Below, in pieces: positions 12,201 through 27,200 of a DNA stretch of 64,000 nucleotides; position 1 is the stretch's first letter; the number at the start of each line of letters is the position of its first letter. The position numbers were made by a program, and so were the translations under genes. The stretch is from Mesaphorura yosii. Taxonomy: Eukaryota > Arthropoda > Collembola > Poduromorpha > Tullbergiidae. A model generated the notes under the pieces. That model was not told where the DNA came from, did not search any database, and saw nothing but the letters and a program-made list of their open reading frames with translations. Location: positions 620,001 to 684,000 of the forward strand of contig WIXG01000004.1 in NCBI GenBank assembly GCA_009869945.1, in the 5' to 3' direction.

Positions 12201-15200
12201 TATTTCCATTCTGATTTTAGAAATAGAAAAATTACCGACATTTTTCAACATTTTTATCTTCATATTCCTTTCATCGCTGTCACAGCCATGAGCCATACGT
12301 ATCCATTCTCTGGGGGGAGTTAAGCTCGAGGTTTGAATCAACTCGACTGCGTTTTCGTTGTCGAATTCTGCCTGAATGGTTTTGAAAAGTGAGATATGCT
12401 CAGCTTATGGACTTAATGCTTCTGCTGGCTTTCAGTAATACTCTTAGCGTAATGTTAACCTTGTATGAGTAAAACGGAAGTGTAATTGGTCAGTTTCGTG
12501 ACTAGCTGGTACAACTTGTGATTAATAAGTGTTCTGAAAGTAAAACACTGTACAGCACTCAAAGCCGTAGTTTATGAGTTTCTCTCTCTTCTTCAACTTA
12601 TTGCCGTATATTTTGTCAAGCTTGGTTCGTGCAAGGACAAATAACAACCTAAGTTTAAGACTCAATTATATTCAATGCTAATGCATTCGCTACAAAATGC
12701 ATACACAAGGCACCAGCACAAAGTGCCAAAGCATTTGGGAACCTCTTGTTTGCCGATGGGATAAGTTGAACGCTCAGCCTGAACAGTCTTCGTCAGAGTT
12801 ATTGAATTTCAAATGCAATGGAAGACTAGCGTGGATTGCTTACAAGCTCACAATATGCATAGCGAGAGTTAAGCATGCTTAAATTATTCATCTTTTATTT
12901 TTATTCGAAAAAGTAATGTCTTTCATTTCATTGCTCTTTGTTCCATCGTTTGTCGTTTCCTGCATTGAAGCTGAATGCAGTTTCATAATCTTGTTTGGGA
13001 TTCCACATTTCAATTCCAATCACATTCTTGGTTTCCCGCTTCGTTCCCGCACCGCATGAGAAGAAGTGACTCGGAGAAGAATTCTTTTGCATTTCTCCGA
13101 AGTTGGGCCGGGCATTGTGCACCGCCTTGTCACTTTTGAATGAGAACCGGGCTTACTTGGGCATTATTGTCTTTATCACAGTGCGCAGTGCGCACGGACG
13201 TGAAATTGCGTTCTCGACTATATTAATCACATTTGCTTCCACTTTATTGCAAAATTCCTTATATTTTTGCATATCATTATTGAGATTATTCGATATGATG
13301 TCCCCTGAAGGGAATAAAATTTCTAATAAGGCGCTCTGGAAAGATGTGAATTGCATTCAAACTAGCGTATAATCAGCTTGCAAGAACTACGAGTCTCCTT
13401 CACACTTGCGCAATTCTTAACTGCCGCCGAGCCGTGCTGTGAATCTACAAGATGATATAATGTGCATATAAATTGTCATTGTCACTCTGATGTGGGCGAA
13501 CAGGTTTCCATTATGCTGTATTATTTCACATTTCACATAATTCGCAGCTCAAATTACACGATTGTAGGCAGAGCAAAAAATACCAACCCATCCCTAGAGA
13601 GTCTGAGCCTGCAAGCTCATATAGCACAGGACTACATACGTGTGGAAGCTTCGAAGTAACCTGTTGTTGTTCAATTCAAGGTTGTGTTTAATGTAGGTGA
13701 ATATAGCAAGAGAGAATCATGAGCATCTACCCCAAGAGTTCTCTTCAGGTTTCAACGTGATCACACAACCCTTACCCTTATTCGTTTCGTATTGTTTTAC
13801 TCGACAGCAATAAATTTGCTCATGCATGTGACACTGTGTCCGTGAAGATGGCTAATCCAAGTTAAATTTTTCAGCAGGGGGCAGAAGAGTCGTCAGCCGT
13901 TCATTTTGAAGCATGAATAGATTAAGGAAGTCCCTAAGATTTATTGTCGGAGTCCGACGCAATTACGAGGTCAGACTTAAGTACACTGCACGGGAACTGA
14001 CGTCTGTTCATTCATATCCATTTAAAGGCTTCCTTCTTGATGTCCTGTCCAGAAGAATTTTCTTTTATTGGACGAGATGAGCGCTGTACTGTAATTTCAA
14101 CTTACAAAAGAAGAAAGAAAGCAGGGACTTGGGCTGAGTAGTGTAATGGGCAGCATCGCGGTTGTTTAGTGCGAGTTTTAACATTGCAGTAGTTTGGCAG
14201 CTCCGTGAGAGCTACAAAGGTACGAGTATTTTTGCCTTCGTCATGGAATTCCACGCCATGTTGCAGGGTTTGAGTCGGTTGGCGGATGTTCTCTCTTCTT
14301 TTCTTTGTGGCGATTCTGACCTGATCTGAATTTTCAATTGGACCTATGGAGCCCCTGAGGTCGACTATTTTACTCTTGTCTGACTTCTTTCTCTGTATCT
14401 TCCATCTCTGGTTGGCTCCTCTCCTCCTTTCTAAGATTCTTGGGGTGTGATGTGATGTAATTTCAAAGAATTTTTGATGAATTCCCCAGCCCGATTCTAC
14501 TGCCTGCCTCGCCGCTTTACTCGACAATGTTGTCTTGAGTCTTGACTTGACTGTCTACTCAATTTTCCCTTCTCTCGGTCTCTGCCTTTCTCCTCGTTCT
14601 ATCTCCTCACGTACCACTTCCATCGCGAGCGATGTGCTGGCTGTCTACCTTTTCCCTCTTCATGCACTTTCTCTCTACCTCGGCATGTTATCTCGCATGC
14701 ATACATTCATGAGTTGTGTTGTCATGCGCGGAGCGCCGTCCTATAAACCGTTACACAGAAGCACAGCTTTTCGAATTATTATCTAGCAAGCGAACTGTTG
14801 GGACGAGCACAACACGTCTCCACGCACCGAACGCTGCTATATCTAATTTAAGTAGATATTTCCCTTTCCAAGAAAAGTCCTTATAAGTATTTTTATGATG
14901 TAATTTTCTTCTTTTTATCTTCGAGATTACACGCGTTTGAGCTCTCGTCCTCTCGCTTGCTTCTGCGACAATAAGTCAACAGTGCTGCGACTGAATTTCC
15001 CCGTGCATTTTAAAATGAACAATTTCTAAATTCAGTCATGCCGTTCTCCTGTATTGCATTTTTCTTTTAAGTGCAATAGATCAAATAAGGAAAACTATGC
15101 CCTGTGTGTTGCATTGTGAATAAAGCTCTTACTATAAAATCAGACACGAACCAAAGTGCTAATCTGGCTACTGCAGGTAAAAAGTACCAAAATTACCGCT

Positions 15201-18200
15201 AACGGCGAGAGAAATTGCGGAAGCTTAAAAAGATATAAGTAATCTGTTTCTCTCTGAAGAGAAGCAAGGGGGAAAGTAATACTCAGCCTTCCACCTCCAC
15301 GACCTCCAGCAAGAACGACGGTGACCTCAATACCACACTCATCTCTTTCATGTGCCCTCTGTGAAGCCGTAGCCAACCGATGTACAAAATTATGATGTAC
15401 AACTCACTTTCAGAGGATTTCCGACTTATTTTTACATTTCCCTCAAACTGTAGGCGCCATTCGCACTTATCTTCATCACTGCATTCTGAATGCCTGGGAA
15501 AGTTGGGGAAAGTGACCGCCTGGCAAAAAAAAGTGATAAAAAGCATGAAGATTAGCATTACATATTTTTATTTATACGCTACTTGTATAATAAGCTTGAT
15601 GAAATACAGATTTTACAAGATTCATGCTGGGAGCGCTTTCAAACGAAAACTTGCATCCAGAGTCGTGTAACGCGTCCATTTGGCCATCTGAGATGGGGCC
15701 CAAGTGCTTCCGAAATATTTGCATAGACGAAGTGTGTAAATGTCACTTTCATTTTTACGCTAATAAATTATACGGTTCGATTCCATCTTGGTATTCTCAC
15801 CACAAACTCCTGAAATCATCAAAGCTCTTAAGAAGCATACGGCGAATTTCGAAAAGTTTTTGAATGTAATTCCGATCCGTGATCCTTTCCTTGAATACGA
15901 TTATTTAAAAGAGAAAAGTTTTTCATCTAAACGAATCAAAGTGGAAACTGAAGCGACACACGTGTTGCGTACATTCTTAAAGTTTCCATAAAAAGTAAAA
16001 GAATATTTTCTGGCTCTTCTGTTTTCCCACTGCTATAAAATTTCCCACTTAAGCATGGCATTAAGCGAGGCCTGGGCTCCAGGCCGCACTTTCGCAAAGC
16101 GCTTTCCGTGGAACTTTGAGCCAAGCGTGCAGATAATGTCATTTGGAATGTCGATACAGAAAGAGAATGGCGACACGGGTTCCGGAGTACGAGAAAGCCA
16201 AAAGGAATAATAATGCACAGGGCATCGCGGAGGAATGATAAAGCATAAAAGGAGATGCGAGTGAAGTTGGAAGGACGGCTTGGTGACACTCCAGGACCAA
16301 AGTTGTACGGAAAGAAAGCCCTAGCTAGAAGTTGAAGCAGGAGGTTTCTTTCAACTTTGCATGACTTTTGTAACGAAAACATTGCCACACAATGCGTGCG
16401 TAAGTGTTCAGAACTCCACGAGTGCTCACTCACGTAATTGCTCTCTATCAATGAATAGTCAGAGATAGAGGTGAACCGTGGGACCCACACCATGCAAGAA
16501 GGCTGGGACACTAAAGTTTCTTTCGGTTCCGGAATGACAAGCTTGTGATGTTCATTGAAATTATTCACTCCATTATCCATTCATACTTTATTCAATGGTA
16601 CGCAGGTTGCAAAAATGTGAAACTTCTATTCCTTTGTCGAAAACTAAATGGGTTGATAAGTTCGCATTCTCCACTCCGGAATCCAAAAGCAGAAGCACGT
16701 GTAGACCTCGCTTGAACGAGTTCCAACAGCGGAACAAGAACCAACACAGTAAAATATCAGATCGTAAAGTAACTCTCACAATTGTAAACTACTTTTTACA
16801 CTAAAAGGATTTTAAAGAAGAATTCGGTGCGTGATGACAGCAATTCTTCCTCAAATTGAATACTACCGTAACAGTTTTTCTTTTTCTGGAGTAAACTTAT
16901 TGTCAAAATTAAGATTTGACAGTAATGCTAATTACGCATTACATAAATCTGAGATGGAGCATCAAGAAATAGAACGGGTTCAAGGCTAATTCAGTTGGCC
17001 ACTTAGAAACTTTGATTTGCTGGAAAACTATAAACGATGTTTCTCGTAAGTCAGCATTTTGCAAAACAGTAAGATGTGGACTGAATGAATTTGAGTAGAA
17101 ATGGTTTGGGTTTGAGTTACTCACAGGCGTACAGGAATAAATGCATAATTGAGGCAATTCCAGGAAAATAAATTCAAGGTTAATGTGTTTTGGAAATAGA
17201 ATCCTCCGAGGACTGGGGGCATAAATATTGCTTTAATTCACCGGAGAGTATGATTTTATGCGCTGCACATACAAATGCGGTGTGTAGAATACACCAACTT
17301 CACGAATGGTATGTATCTCTCCAAATCCAATTAGTGGTAGCGTGCCCATGGTTAATTTATGATACTGCTGAACCAATCTTACTGCGGCTGTTCTCTCCGT
17401 CTGCGGTGCGGGCCCTTTTGCCGGTAGGCTCTACTTAGCAATTGCAATCTTATTACATTAGAGATTTCGTGCATACATTCCCTCCGGTATTCTGCTCGAT
17501 ACGGCTATTTACGTGTACTGAGCCTTGTGCCAGGCCATAAATTACGGCTGGAGGTAAATTTCTGTAATGTGACAGAAAGTGAGAGAGAAGTCAACAGCAG
17601 CGCGGTCGAAGCTGATGTCGATATTATTACTTCAATATTGGCTTAGATGGTAGTACAAAGTCTATTGTTCTTTTTGCGTTTTACTGGAAAGGTAATTGTG
17701 CGGGCAAGCAAATATTGGCACGAAATGAACTGACAGGAGAAAAGAAAGCGCCTTGTGGGAGAGGACCCTTCTGGGTTAATGATAATATAGTGCATGGCTG
17801 CTTGGGAGGGGAAACGAAGCGATAGGCGAGACTGCGAGATGACATCAAGACAAGGAAAACACGTAGGGTTGAAATGCGAATGCGAATCTTTTAATATGTG
17901 TAAGAGTTTTCTCTAATCGCGACAGGAGCTTGTGGAATTACTGGAATGAATATATTTTAATTAAATGTGACAACATTCGAAATGTAGGCTGACTCCGTCA
18001 ACTAGGCAGGAAACTGGAGAAGGAATGCTTGCTGTGATTCTATCTGATAATGATGTATCTTACGAGCAGGAATTGCTCAATGAAAGCAGATTAATGAGCT
18101 TTGAACGCAGTTTTGTCCTGTCATCCATTTCTTCGCGAGCTGGTGACTCGGATGACTCTTGCAATTTTATTTAAGCTCGAAGGCAGTTCCTGTTTTGATG

Positions 18201-21200
18201 GGTGATGTGATGTCTTTCGCGTTTCATCTTTTATGCAGTGCTGCACACATTCATCAAAATGCATATAGCCTTTACGACTATGACGACGAGACATTTTTCG
18301 TGGTTGATGTCATTCTCAGAGGAATGACAAGTATAAGTAAAGCAAAATACGACGGGATCATATTTTCGTATTTCGAATTCTTGATCTCTAAAACAGGGCC
18401 GTGTTCGAGAGCTTCACAATATTAAATTACAAGTCTCCTGTCTCCTCGCCTCTCGCTTTGGCTCCAGCTTCGAGCGCTGTAGGAGGGAGGGTTCAGTGTT
18501 CACTTACAATATAAATGATGAGATTTCACTTGAATTACCCTGACACTAAAGATAAGATGGGAAGAAGATGAAGTATCAAGATGGCTTTATAAAGGTTACA
18601 CAAAGATAGATTAGAAGATGTGCTGCGATGCGAATTTCGGATTCATGAAAATGTGTAAGCATTCGGGTTGGCTTGTCGAGGTCAATCAATCACACGCGAT
18701 AGGCGAAGCCTTTCCTTGCATGGTTATTGCCTGCTTCGACTTTATGATGCGATATTTTTTTATATCGCAAGGGAATGATGGATCTTTCGCGAGAGCTCCT
18801 TGTGGATTGATTTTTGGGAGAGTATCCAGAAAACGTGCCCACAGTAAATATAAAGATTTTACATTGCGGGCAGCGACAGCGGGCGAGGGCCAACGAAATT
18901 GTAACATGAAACTATGATAGATTTGAATGCTAAATTAGGTACTATTTGATTGCTACGGAACACGAGCCCACTCCGTCCAACTTGATTGAATACACTTTAC
19001 TGCATTTAAGTTGGTTTGAAATATGGGTAGGGTGAAACTATCAAAATGATGAATTCATATGTATTAAGGCAGTGAGAGCAGCAGCAGAGGAAATACGATA
19101 GTTATCATTTCATGACATCAAAGTGTGTATCCGTAAAGCGAGCGGAATGTGTAGGTTTTAGGTACTCATGCTTGCGCCGGTGCATGGTGTGTGGTTGGTG
19201 AGGGGAGCCGGCTTGAATTCAGTAATCAACAAAACTTCAAGGACCTTCGGAAAATCGAAGCGCTTAATTAATATTCATACGCTACTCACCGAGCGACCGA
19301 GCTTAAAATGCGATAAATCCACCTCTTGTTGCAAAATCAGGAAATCGGTTGACAGTTTATTGCAATTTTAAATAATTGTTACACGAGTTGTGTAGTTTTC
19401 ACTTGCTGCCTGTCCAAAGTGAAATGTGAAACCCAAGTCGCTTATCTGCGTCCCCGGGGCAGAGCCAGAAGTATGAGAAACTCATACGGCTCTACACCTG
19501 TCACGGCTCTTGCGGGTGAAAGTGAAGAATTTGAATTCTAAATAAGAAAGAGATTCCCTGATTAGAAAACATGAAATAGCTTTTATCGACTTTACAATGC
19601 AATGCGTGGTGGTAGCGAAAAGTTGAAGTTTAGAAAAATTCTTCGGTTCGGTTGCATGAGTCATTCAGGGAAATGGAAGTGAGGAAATCCGAATGCGCAA
19701 GACCGAAAGATTCAATATGTAGACAGACAGAAGGTGCAGGTGTTTCGTGTTCTTGTTTAAAATCCGCACCCACAGTCCAAATCCAACAACTCTCGTCTTG
19801 GTCTCGCAAAGCATACCTATCAATTCTCGGCTTCTCGTTTGCATTGCCCACTCGTTCATGTCTTTCAAGAGTCGATGGTTGTTACTGAAATCGCGAAAGC
19901 CTATTCCACTAACGACTGTTGACATATTTACATCTGCTTCTCACAGATGTGGGCACGTCATGGTCGCACGGCGCAGTGAGGCATTAAAGATGCAGGTTGG
20001 CGTTAAGCTAAATATTTGACACTTCCCACGGCATCAGGCGGGAGGCCGCAGACAGCGTAGTGCCATAAGTGGCTGAGGTTGTCCGGCTTCGCCTGGGAGC
20101 TGTAATCCTAGTATTTATACCTTTGATTCAAAGGAATGTCTCTGGTAAATAAATCTTTGAGTATTCTCCAATCCATCTAATTGCTCTTGTGACCATGTTT
20201 GTTCTTTGTAATCGAATCCGCGTGCTGAACACTCTGCCCTGAAGCACGATGATCACTCGACGATTTTGACCAATGCAATTTCTGATTGTATGTGAGGTTG
20301 ATTCTTGCCTGAAAGTCTGAATCTAGTGATCATCCTCGTGCAACAATGCAATGCGCAGCTATTTACAATTCATTACTTGTGAGAGCATGTTACAACTGCT
20401 AATGGGTCTCTCTTTATGCATGCAATTGAAGTTGAAGCTGTGCTAAATGTCCATCATACTCCACTTCATGTCGTCTGCATTATGTCTTCTAAATTAGTTT
20501 CGCTGCACAAATAAGACCAAAAGCTCTCTCTTGTTCTAATCCAAACCCCAGCAAATGTTTACAATCGCTTCATAGTGTGTGGTATTCAAAATTACATTTG
20601 CCTTAGTGGGACTGTGCCTTTGAATTAGCTGCATGTTGCATCCACTTCAGATTCCAGCATTACGAATACGATGAGTCGAGTACCAAGTTCTAGGGACAGA
20701 TCGAGCGCAATTGAAACAGTCCAGATATTTTATTTCTCAGTACTCATCCAACTGAGATGATTTCATAGCTTATCTAGTGATTTATGCTGCTCCATCCTAC
20801 TCAATCCTACTTTATACTGAAATGGCTCCATAAAGAGGATGTTGAGTCTATATAAGGACTCTCACTTTTGAGTTATGCAGACGAAACGAGCAAATGACAG
20901 AAGACATGCATTTGTACTTCATTGGAGCTCATTGTGAGTTTAAATGGCTTGATTGTTATGTCAGAATGGGCAATGTCTTTAAGTTGCCTGTGATGTGTTC
21001 TCTCATTATGGCCTCCTAATCAATCTCCTAACCGCAGCTCGCAACCAGTTCAGTTCCTGCATCATAAATTACTGAAAACAAAACACTAGCAAGGGGGTAC
21101 ATTAAAGTCCACACTTAAGACCAAAGTAGACACATTTGGTCAATGAATCTGCAGCAGTGGCAGAATCAGATCGATACGGAGCTGTTGTGGGATATTGAAA

Positions 21201-24200
21201 ATCCCGGGCGCAAGAACACGATCGAGCCAAGAGAAAAAGATGTTGACCATCGCATGAGTACACAAACTTCGTTTCGGTATTACCGGGCAATAAGAATGCT
21301 CACAAGATTACTTGAAATAAAAGAAAGGAGAGACGTGGCTCAGATGAGCTTCGCTTCGCTAACTCAATTGGAAAATATATGGTCAAAGTGGACCAACGAA
21401 ATTGCCCATCTTGCATGTTTATGAGCTGGCAGCAACTGCATCTTTGCGAAGCCCTCTCCCATTTGCAATAGCCCCTTGTGTGCTATTAATGACATGGGAA
21501 GAGCACCAGCACTGCAGGTCTGTGAAGCTCTCGCGCTGCTGCTCAGGCCGCTCTGCAAGCAATAAAGAAGCACGGCCCAAACTTTTCCTTCTCTTTTTAT
21601 GTCTTTTCCGAGTTCACATTACGCTTCGAGAAACAAGAATGTAAAACCGTCGTAAATTGGTGAGTGCGATGTTTGCAGTGTATTTTCGAATTGCCCAACC
21701 TGGCTGGTCGAGCGGGCGTCGAGCGGGCGGCAGGGAAATGTTTATTGCTTGATTTGAATGTGCGGGTTCGTGTTTCGCTGTCACTCGTCAATTTCTTCCG
21801 AGTAGATTGGATGTGTAAATTGTGGTGAATATGATCATGATCCGGACTTCTGACAACCTAATTAGGCATGGTGCGCTTTTTATGAGCTACTTGAAATTCT
21901 CGATGCATGCCCAACTTCTGGAGATACAGATAGAGAAAGTATTGGAAAGGAAAGGCTACTCGACAACGGTAGCTAATTTTGTGTACTTGGGGCTTGAATC
22001 TTGTAACATCTCAGTCCATCATTCCGATACAGCGTGCGTTCAGAAGTGCACAGCTTTCACTTTCACTCCGCTTGAAATTGAATTGTGAAGACTGGAGTCG
22101 TTTCTTTCCATTCGTATCTTGTTATTACTACTTATAAAAACTTAAAGCTCAAAGGAATTCACCGACGATAGAAAGTGTGTAGTGATGGGACGCCGGGAGA
22201 AGTTCGGAGAAGGAGAGAAGAGAAAGCTGCAGCCACATGTATAAAAATGCTTGCGACATGAAACTGTAAGTTGACTGAACGAGCAGAGGAGAGACGGAGT
22301 TCTCTTTCTTGGAGTGTCTCTCCATCACGCACCGAAAAGTCCCTCTGTTCATTTGTCAGTGTCGTAATACAATTATGCGATATGTCAGTCATTGTGAGTT
22401 CGGGATTCCCCTCAAAGTCGAATCACTCCTAGAATAAGAAAACGGATAATAATATTATAAAGTAAAGGCAGCTTGACAACTTCAGCCAGTATAATGCTGA
22501 CTTTCCATTCAATTCTCTGGCCTCTAATTTGTTGGTTCACTTCAGTGCAGTGTTCCGGAGAAAGCGACTTTCCTCCGTCGTCTCCACACGCTGCTGCTGT
22601 CCTCAACAAATTGTCCTCCTAATCAACTGAAAGGTATAATACGTAATCATGTAATGCACAAACGTAATAAAAGAAGAAAAGCAAATCTGTATCATATCCA
22701 AGTCTGTGTACTCAGTTCATTTGCACGAGCATGTGGGCTCGATTCGCTTGAATGCAAGAGTGCAACAGCAGCATGTTTGCCGCAAGAGAGGCCGTAATTG
22801 TAACCTTTGTGCTGAGCCATGCCTTGCCGACTTCTCACTAAATGCATTCTTTTGAAAGGCACATCGCTATTTCTGGAGGCAGTTGGCAGTGGCAACGTCA
22901 ATTTTCGAGTCAGCAGGCTTTTCACGATACAAAACACAACACATGAGCACAAGAGCATACTCAGAATGACACGGAAGGTGAAATGGTAAAGTACGGGAGC
23001 GATAAATGCCTGTCAGGGACAGTCCTTGGATTAGTTTTATGGTTCGTTGGTAGTAAAATCTATTTTGAGCGTCAAGTGCCAATTCATACCTGTTCATTTA
23101 AGGTGGTCGTAAATACTTTATGACTTCCGCGGAAAGTTGTCTGAAAGTCGAATCGGTTTATCTTTTTCACTTGTGCTGTTGTGGTTCACATCTCAATAAG
23201 AACCACGATTCACTGCACGAGTCGTGAGCATTGCATCCGAGGACAGAGGAAGTGTGCAAGGAGGCTGATATCTTACAAGCTTGCAGTGAGCAGATATGAG
23301 GTTTAACTTTGACTAACTTGTTTCCAATTTTTCCTGAGCCGATCTGACAGAAATTCAATGAGTAGTCATGACATTTGTAATAACAAGGCACGATAAATTA
23401 ATGGTAGCTCAAACTCGAACTGAGAAGGATATTGGCCGATAAAGCTGCCATAATCAATCACCAAAACGTTTCTTTCCAGTGTGGCGATATCTGCTGCGGC
23501 AGGAAGCATGTCCTCATCCCGGGATTTTAAATGATGTGGGTGGTTGTGTCATTTCTGAGATGTGATTCCTTACTCGAGACAGGATTCAGTTTCTTCGACA
23601 TGTTTTTGGATCTTCGTACTACTTTTCATGATACAATGCTTTTGCATTTTGTCTACAGCTTGACATAACACAAGTTGACTGACAGACGAGAAATAAGGAG
23701 TAAAGCTCGGATATGATTACCAGATTGGCTGGCTAAGACAGAAGCTCGCCCGACTTAGCTCTGCATTTGTATATCTTAACTTCAGCTTGGCCTGGAAGAC
23801 TTTGTTACTTCAGCCTTCCCTGTCGTTCTTATGATGCGATGGGATGTTGTTTCAAGCGAACGTAATACCCGACTCGCTAGAAGCAGCAAGGAAGCGGGCA
23901 CAGGCATACGAAAGCTCTAAGCGAAAGCAATTCAAGAAAAATCCGACATATTTGTACCTTTTCTAATATTTAGTCTACGTTTTTATCTAAACATTTGCAA
24001 AGTGAAACCAGCAGGGAGTACGCAGCGAAGCTCTGACATTATGGGTGGCTACAGTTGCAATGCAATGCAATGCTCTTTGTGCGGAAGCGTAGATTTTACA
24101 TTCTTTGACAGGCGGTCGCGTACTTTTCCATTGTACACACTTCCAGTGAGCGCTGTCAACTTCAACCACGCGGACGTTGGCACAATACAGCAAATTGACT

Positions 24201-27200
24201 GCAATATTTTGAAGATAGAAGTGTTAAACTGAATTATAAACCACACGACATGGCGCAAGAGTTTGCCGCCTGTGTCTGCGACGCACGTATTTAGAACACG
24301 AAAGAGTTTGATTAATGAAAGAATTGTGAGTGTTGTTGCGTCCGTAAATGAACTAAGTAATCGAGGTTCTTGAAGAGAGGCCGGAATGTCATTTATATTT
24401 CTGGGATTCGGGATCTAGAAAGAAATGGCTGCAGATGATTATGATGAGTGCTAATAACGGCCTGCGTCAAGACGAAAGAAATGATTTACCATTGTAATGA
24501 CTATTATATGGCTGGGGAACATGGCTTTGCTTTCCCAAATATTACATTCTGTCGCGTTCAAACCATAACTTGTTTGTGCCAGGCGTGAGTGGTGTGAAGC
24601 CGGCACGCTGAGGAGCGGCGGCAGCTTTTGTGGCATACAATGCGCTTTTGTGGCACCAGCGACATTCCACGCGGGCCACATGAATCGTAATGGTTTGATA
24701 AACTTCGCAAGAGTGCAATTTCGCAGCTTAATTTCATAAACTCCGAGAAACTGCACTCGGTCCGCATCGAATAAAATAAAATTGGTTGAAATTATACTTT
24801 GGCCTTTTTTTGAATGACTTCTTAAGCACTGGAATGTTGCATAACGGATAAGGATGGCGTGGCACAATTGCACAATGTATTGCGGTAAGGCGGATTGGAG
24901 CACTCGAAATGGTGAAGTATCACGTATTCGTATTTTGGCTGAGTTCCTATTTATAAGTTTATGTATTTTTATACATCCACCATTCACTTCTCATACATTG
25001 TACCTCAGCCGACTACCTACGTAGTCCAAGGAGAATAAGATAAATTGCCTTTAAGTTTTTAGATGAAGTAGCACAGCTTCTTCAAACGGCACAAAAATAT
25101 TTCTCAACAAATCTGTTAGCGTTAGCATTACTCGTTTCATCCGTCGTCCTCCCTCAAGATTGCTGCCTGTCGCCTGCCTGCTACTTTCCGTTGTGTTATT
25201 TTTTCCTCGTACGAATTGAGCACTGAAATTGTCAAGAAATAGTCACAAATTGACTTTCTTGGCTGCCGCGACCGACCTGTCTCGCAAAAACATACTAAAC
25301 TACTTCAATGGAGCTGGCAACATACGAAATTTTTACGTGGGTCTTGCGCGCAATAAACAGGTAAAATGAAGTTGGAAGCGCTTTTGGAGTATGGGAGGAT
25401 CGAATACAGTTTTAGAACTTAATGTTGTGATCAAAATAGTACGCGTGATCACATTTGTACAAAATCAACCACCGAAAAGTTGTAATTTTCATCTCATCAA
25501 AACACCACCATATTTTCCGTTTCTCTTGTTTGTGTGGGATGTGGAAATATATGACAATTTCGGTATTATTAGATTAAAGGTTGGATTAGTTCGCTCATAG
25601 AAATGGCAGGAGAGACGATCAGAGGAGGAAAGCGAGGAGAGCGGAATTCTTTGGGCGTGGTAACAAAAGGAGAAATAACATGAAATTGACTACAGCAACT
25701 GAACCAACAAGTAGCATGAGATGACAGTGCATGCGTGTGTGACTGATGAGCCATGTTCATGTACTCGGTTTGCTTATGCTCTGTGCCCGTTATTTTGAAA
25801 ACTACACTCAAATCTAATCAATATCAATTAGCTGGATTAATTTCTATCAAGACAACGAAGCTGATATGCCGCGTGCCTGTCCGCATGCATCCACGTTCGC
25901 GAGCTTCCTATTTACTGATGCGTCCATTAGAGCCGACAGACGCATAGCGCAGAATGGGTCTCGTTTACTCACAGCTTGCCTGCAAAGAACAAGCACCCTT
26001 GCATAATGAAAAGGAAAATGACAATCACGAAAGAGAATCCTTTTGTTTGATATACTTCAAAATGTCTTCTGCAAACTGCTAATGTTGACGCATGCATGGC
26101 CTGAGTGCAGTCGCTGTGAGCTGCCGACCGGTCTACTCTGAGATTTCTCTCGGTGTGCAGATAACCTTTTCATTAGGAAAATTAAAACGCACTTTTCCGG
26201 TGTTATTGTCCTGTTCTTACTACAAGTTCTTCCCGCTCTCACCCTGCCTCAAAGCAAGGAGAGGCAGAAGTGTGTAAGCTTTGTTATGAATATGAGCTGG
26301 TGCTGAGCCTTCAGCAGACGACATGAAGTGAAACCCCCCGCTGAAACCAATTTCCTGACGTCGGAAGTTGCTCTGATAAGTATAACTCTGTGGCAGCACT
26401 GTTAATTCATTCATGAATGTTGTGGTTTACAAGCACAAGTGACAATGAATTAAAAGTTTGCACCAGAGATCAAATGCACAGGCTTGCCGAAAGACGAAGC
26501 TGAACTTGTCACTCACAATTTCACAATAATGCAATTACGCATTACGCAGCACACAGCCCCCACATTCAAAAACGTTTGGAAATTGAGTTTGCAAGTACAA
26601 TAATGAGTTTTCCAATTCTTGTATTGCATTATGCATTCTAAATGCAAATTGCAATTTCTCCTGCCACTATTTATCAAATCTCGAAAGTTCTTAAGTTTTT
26701 AGTTAGAATTCGAAATTGTAGTTTGAATATTCAATTCAGCACGAAAAGTTTTAGGCAGTTGTATCTTGAAGGAGTTCGACTTGGTTCCAGAATCCAAAGG
26801 AAATTACATCCAGCGTCGCATGAACTCGGTTTACTTCCTAAAAGTTCATGACTTGCAAGATATTTCCATTTATTCTGGTTAGAGCCTTATAATTCTTTGT
26901 CCGCTTGAAAGTGGAGCACTTAGTACGTGTATCTTTTTACGCAAAAGTTTACAATAGCGTAGGGTAGACAAAACATTTCCGAAGCCTGTAACGTCTTTTA
27001 GCAGTTATTGAGGTTTCGTGTAAACAAAAGAGGAAAGTGATGCAAAATGATCGTTTACAAATGAACTTAAAACCCATCTGTCACAAGTCATCACTTTCTA
27101 CACGGGCGCCGGAATTCCTTTCCCTGCCATAAATACGAAAAATGTGCTCCTTCAGTCTCAGTGCTGAGTAGGTTGGGAGGGAGATTCTATTACGTACATT

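Noticed and set aside
14102-14527. 141-codon minus-strand frame, Arg/Lys-rich
   Set aside because: No recognisable domain, no start context or splice partner, and it is isolated in mbl intron 1.
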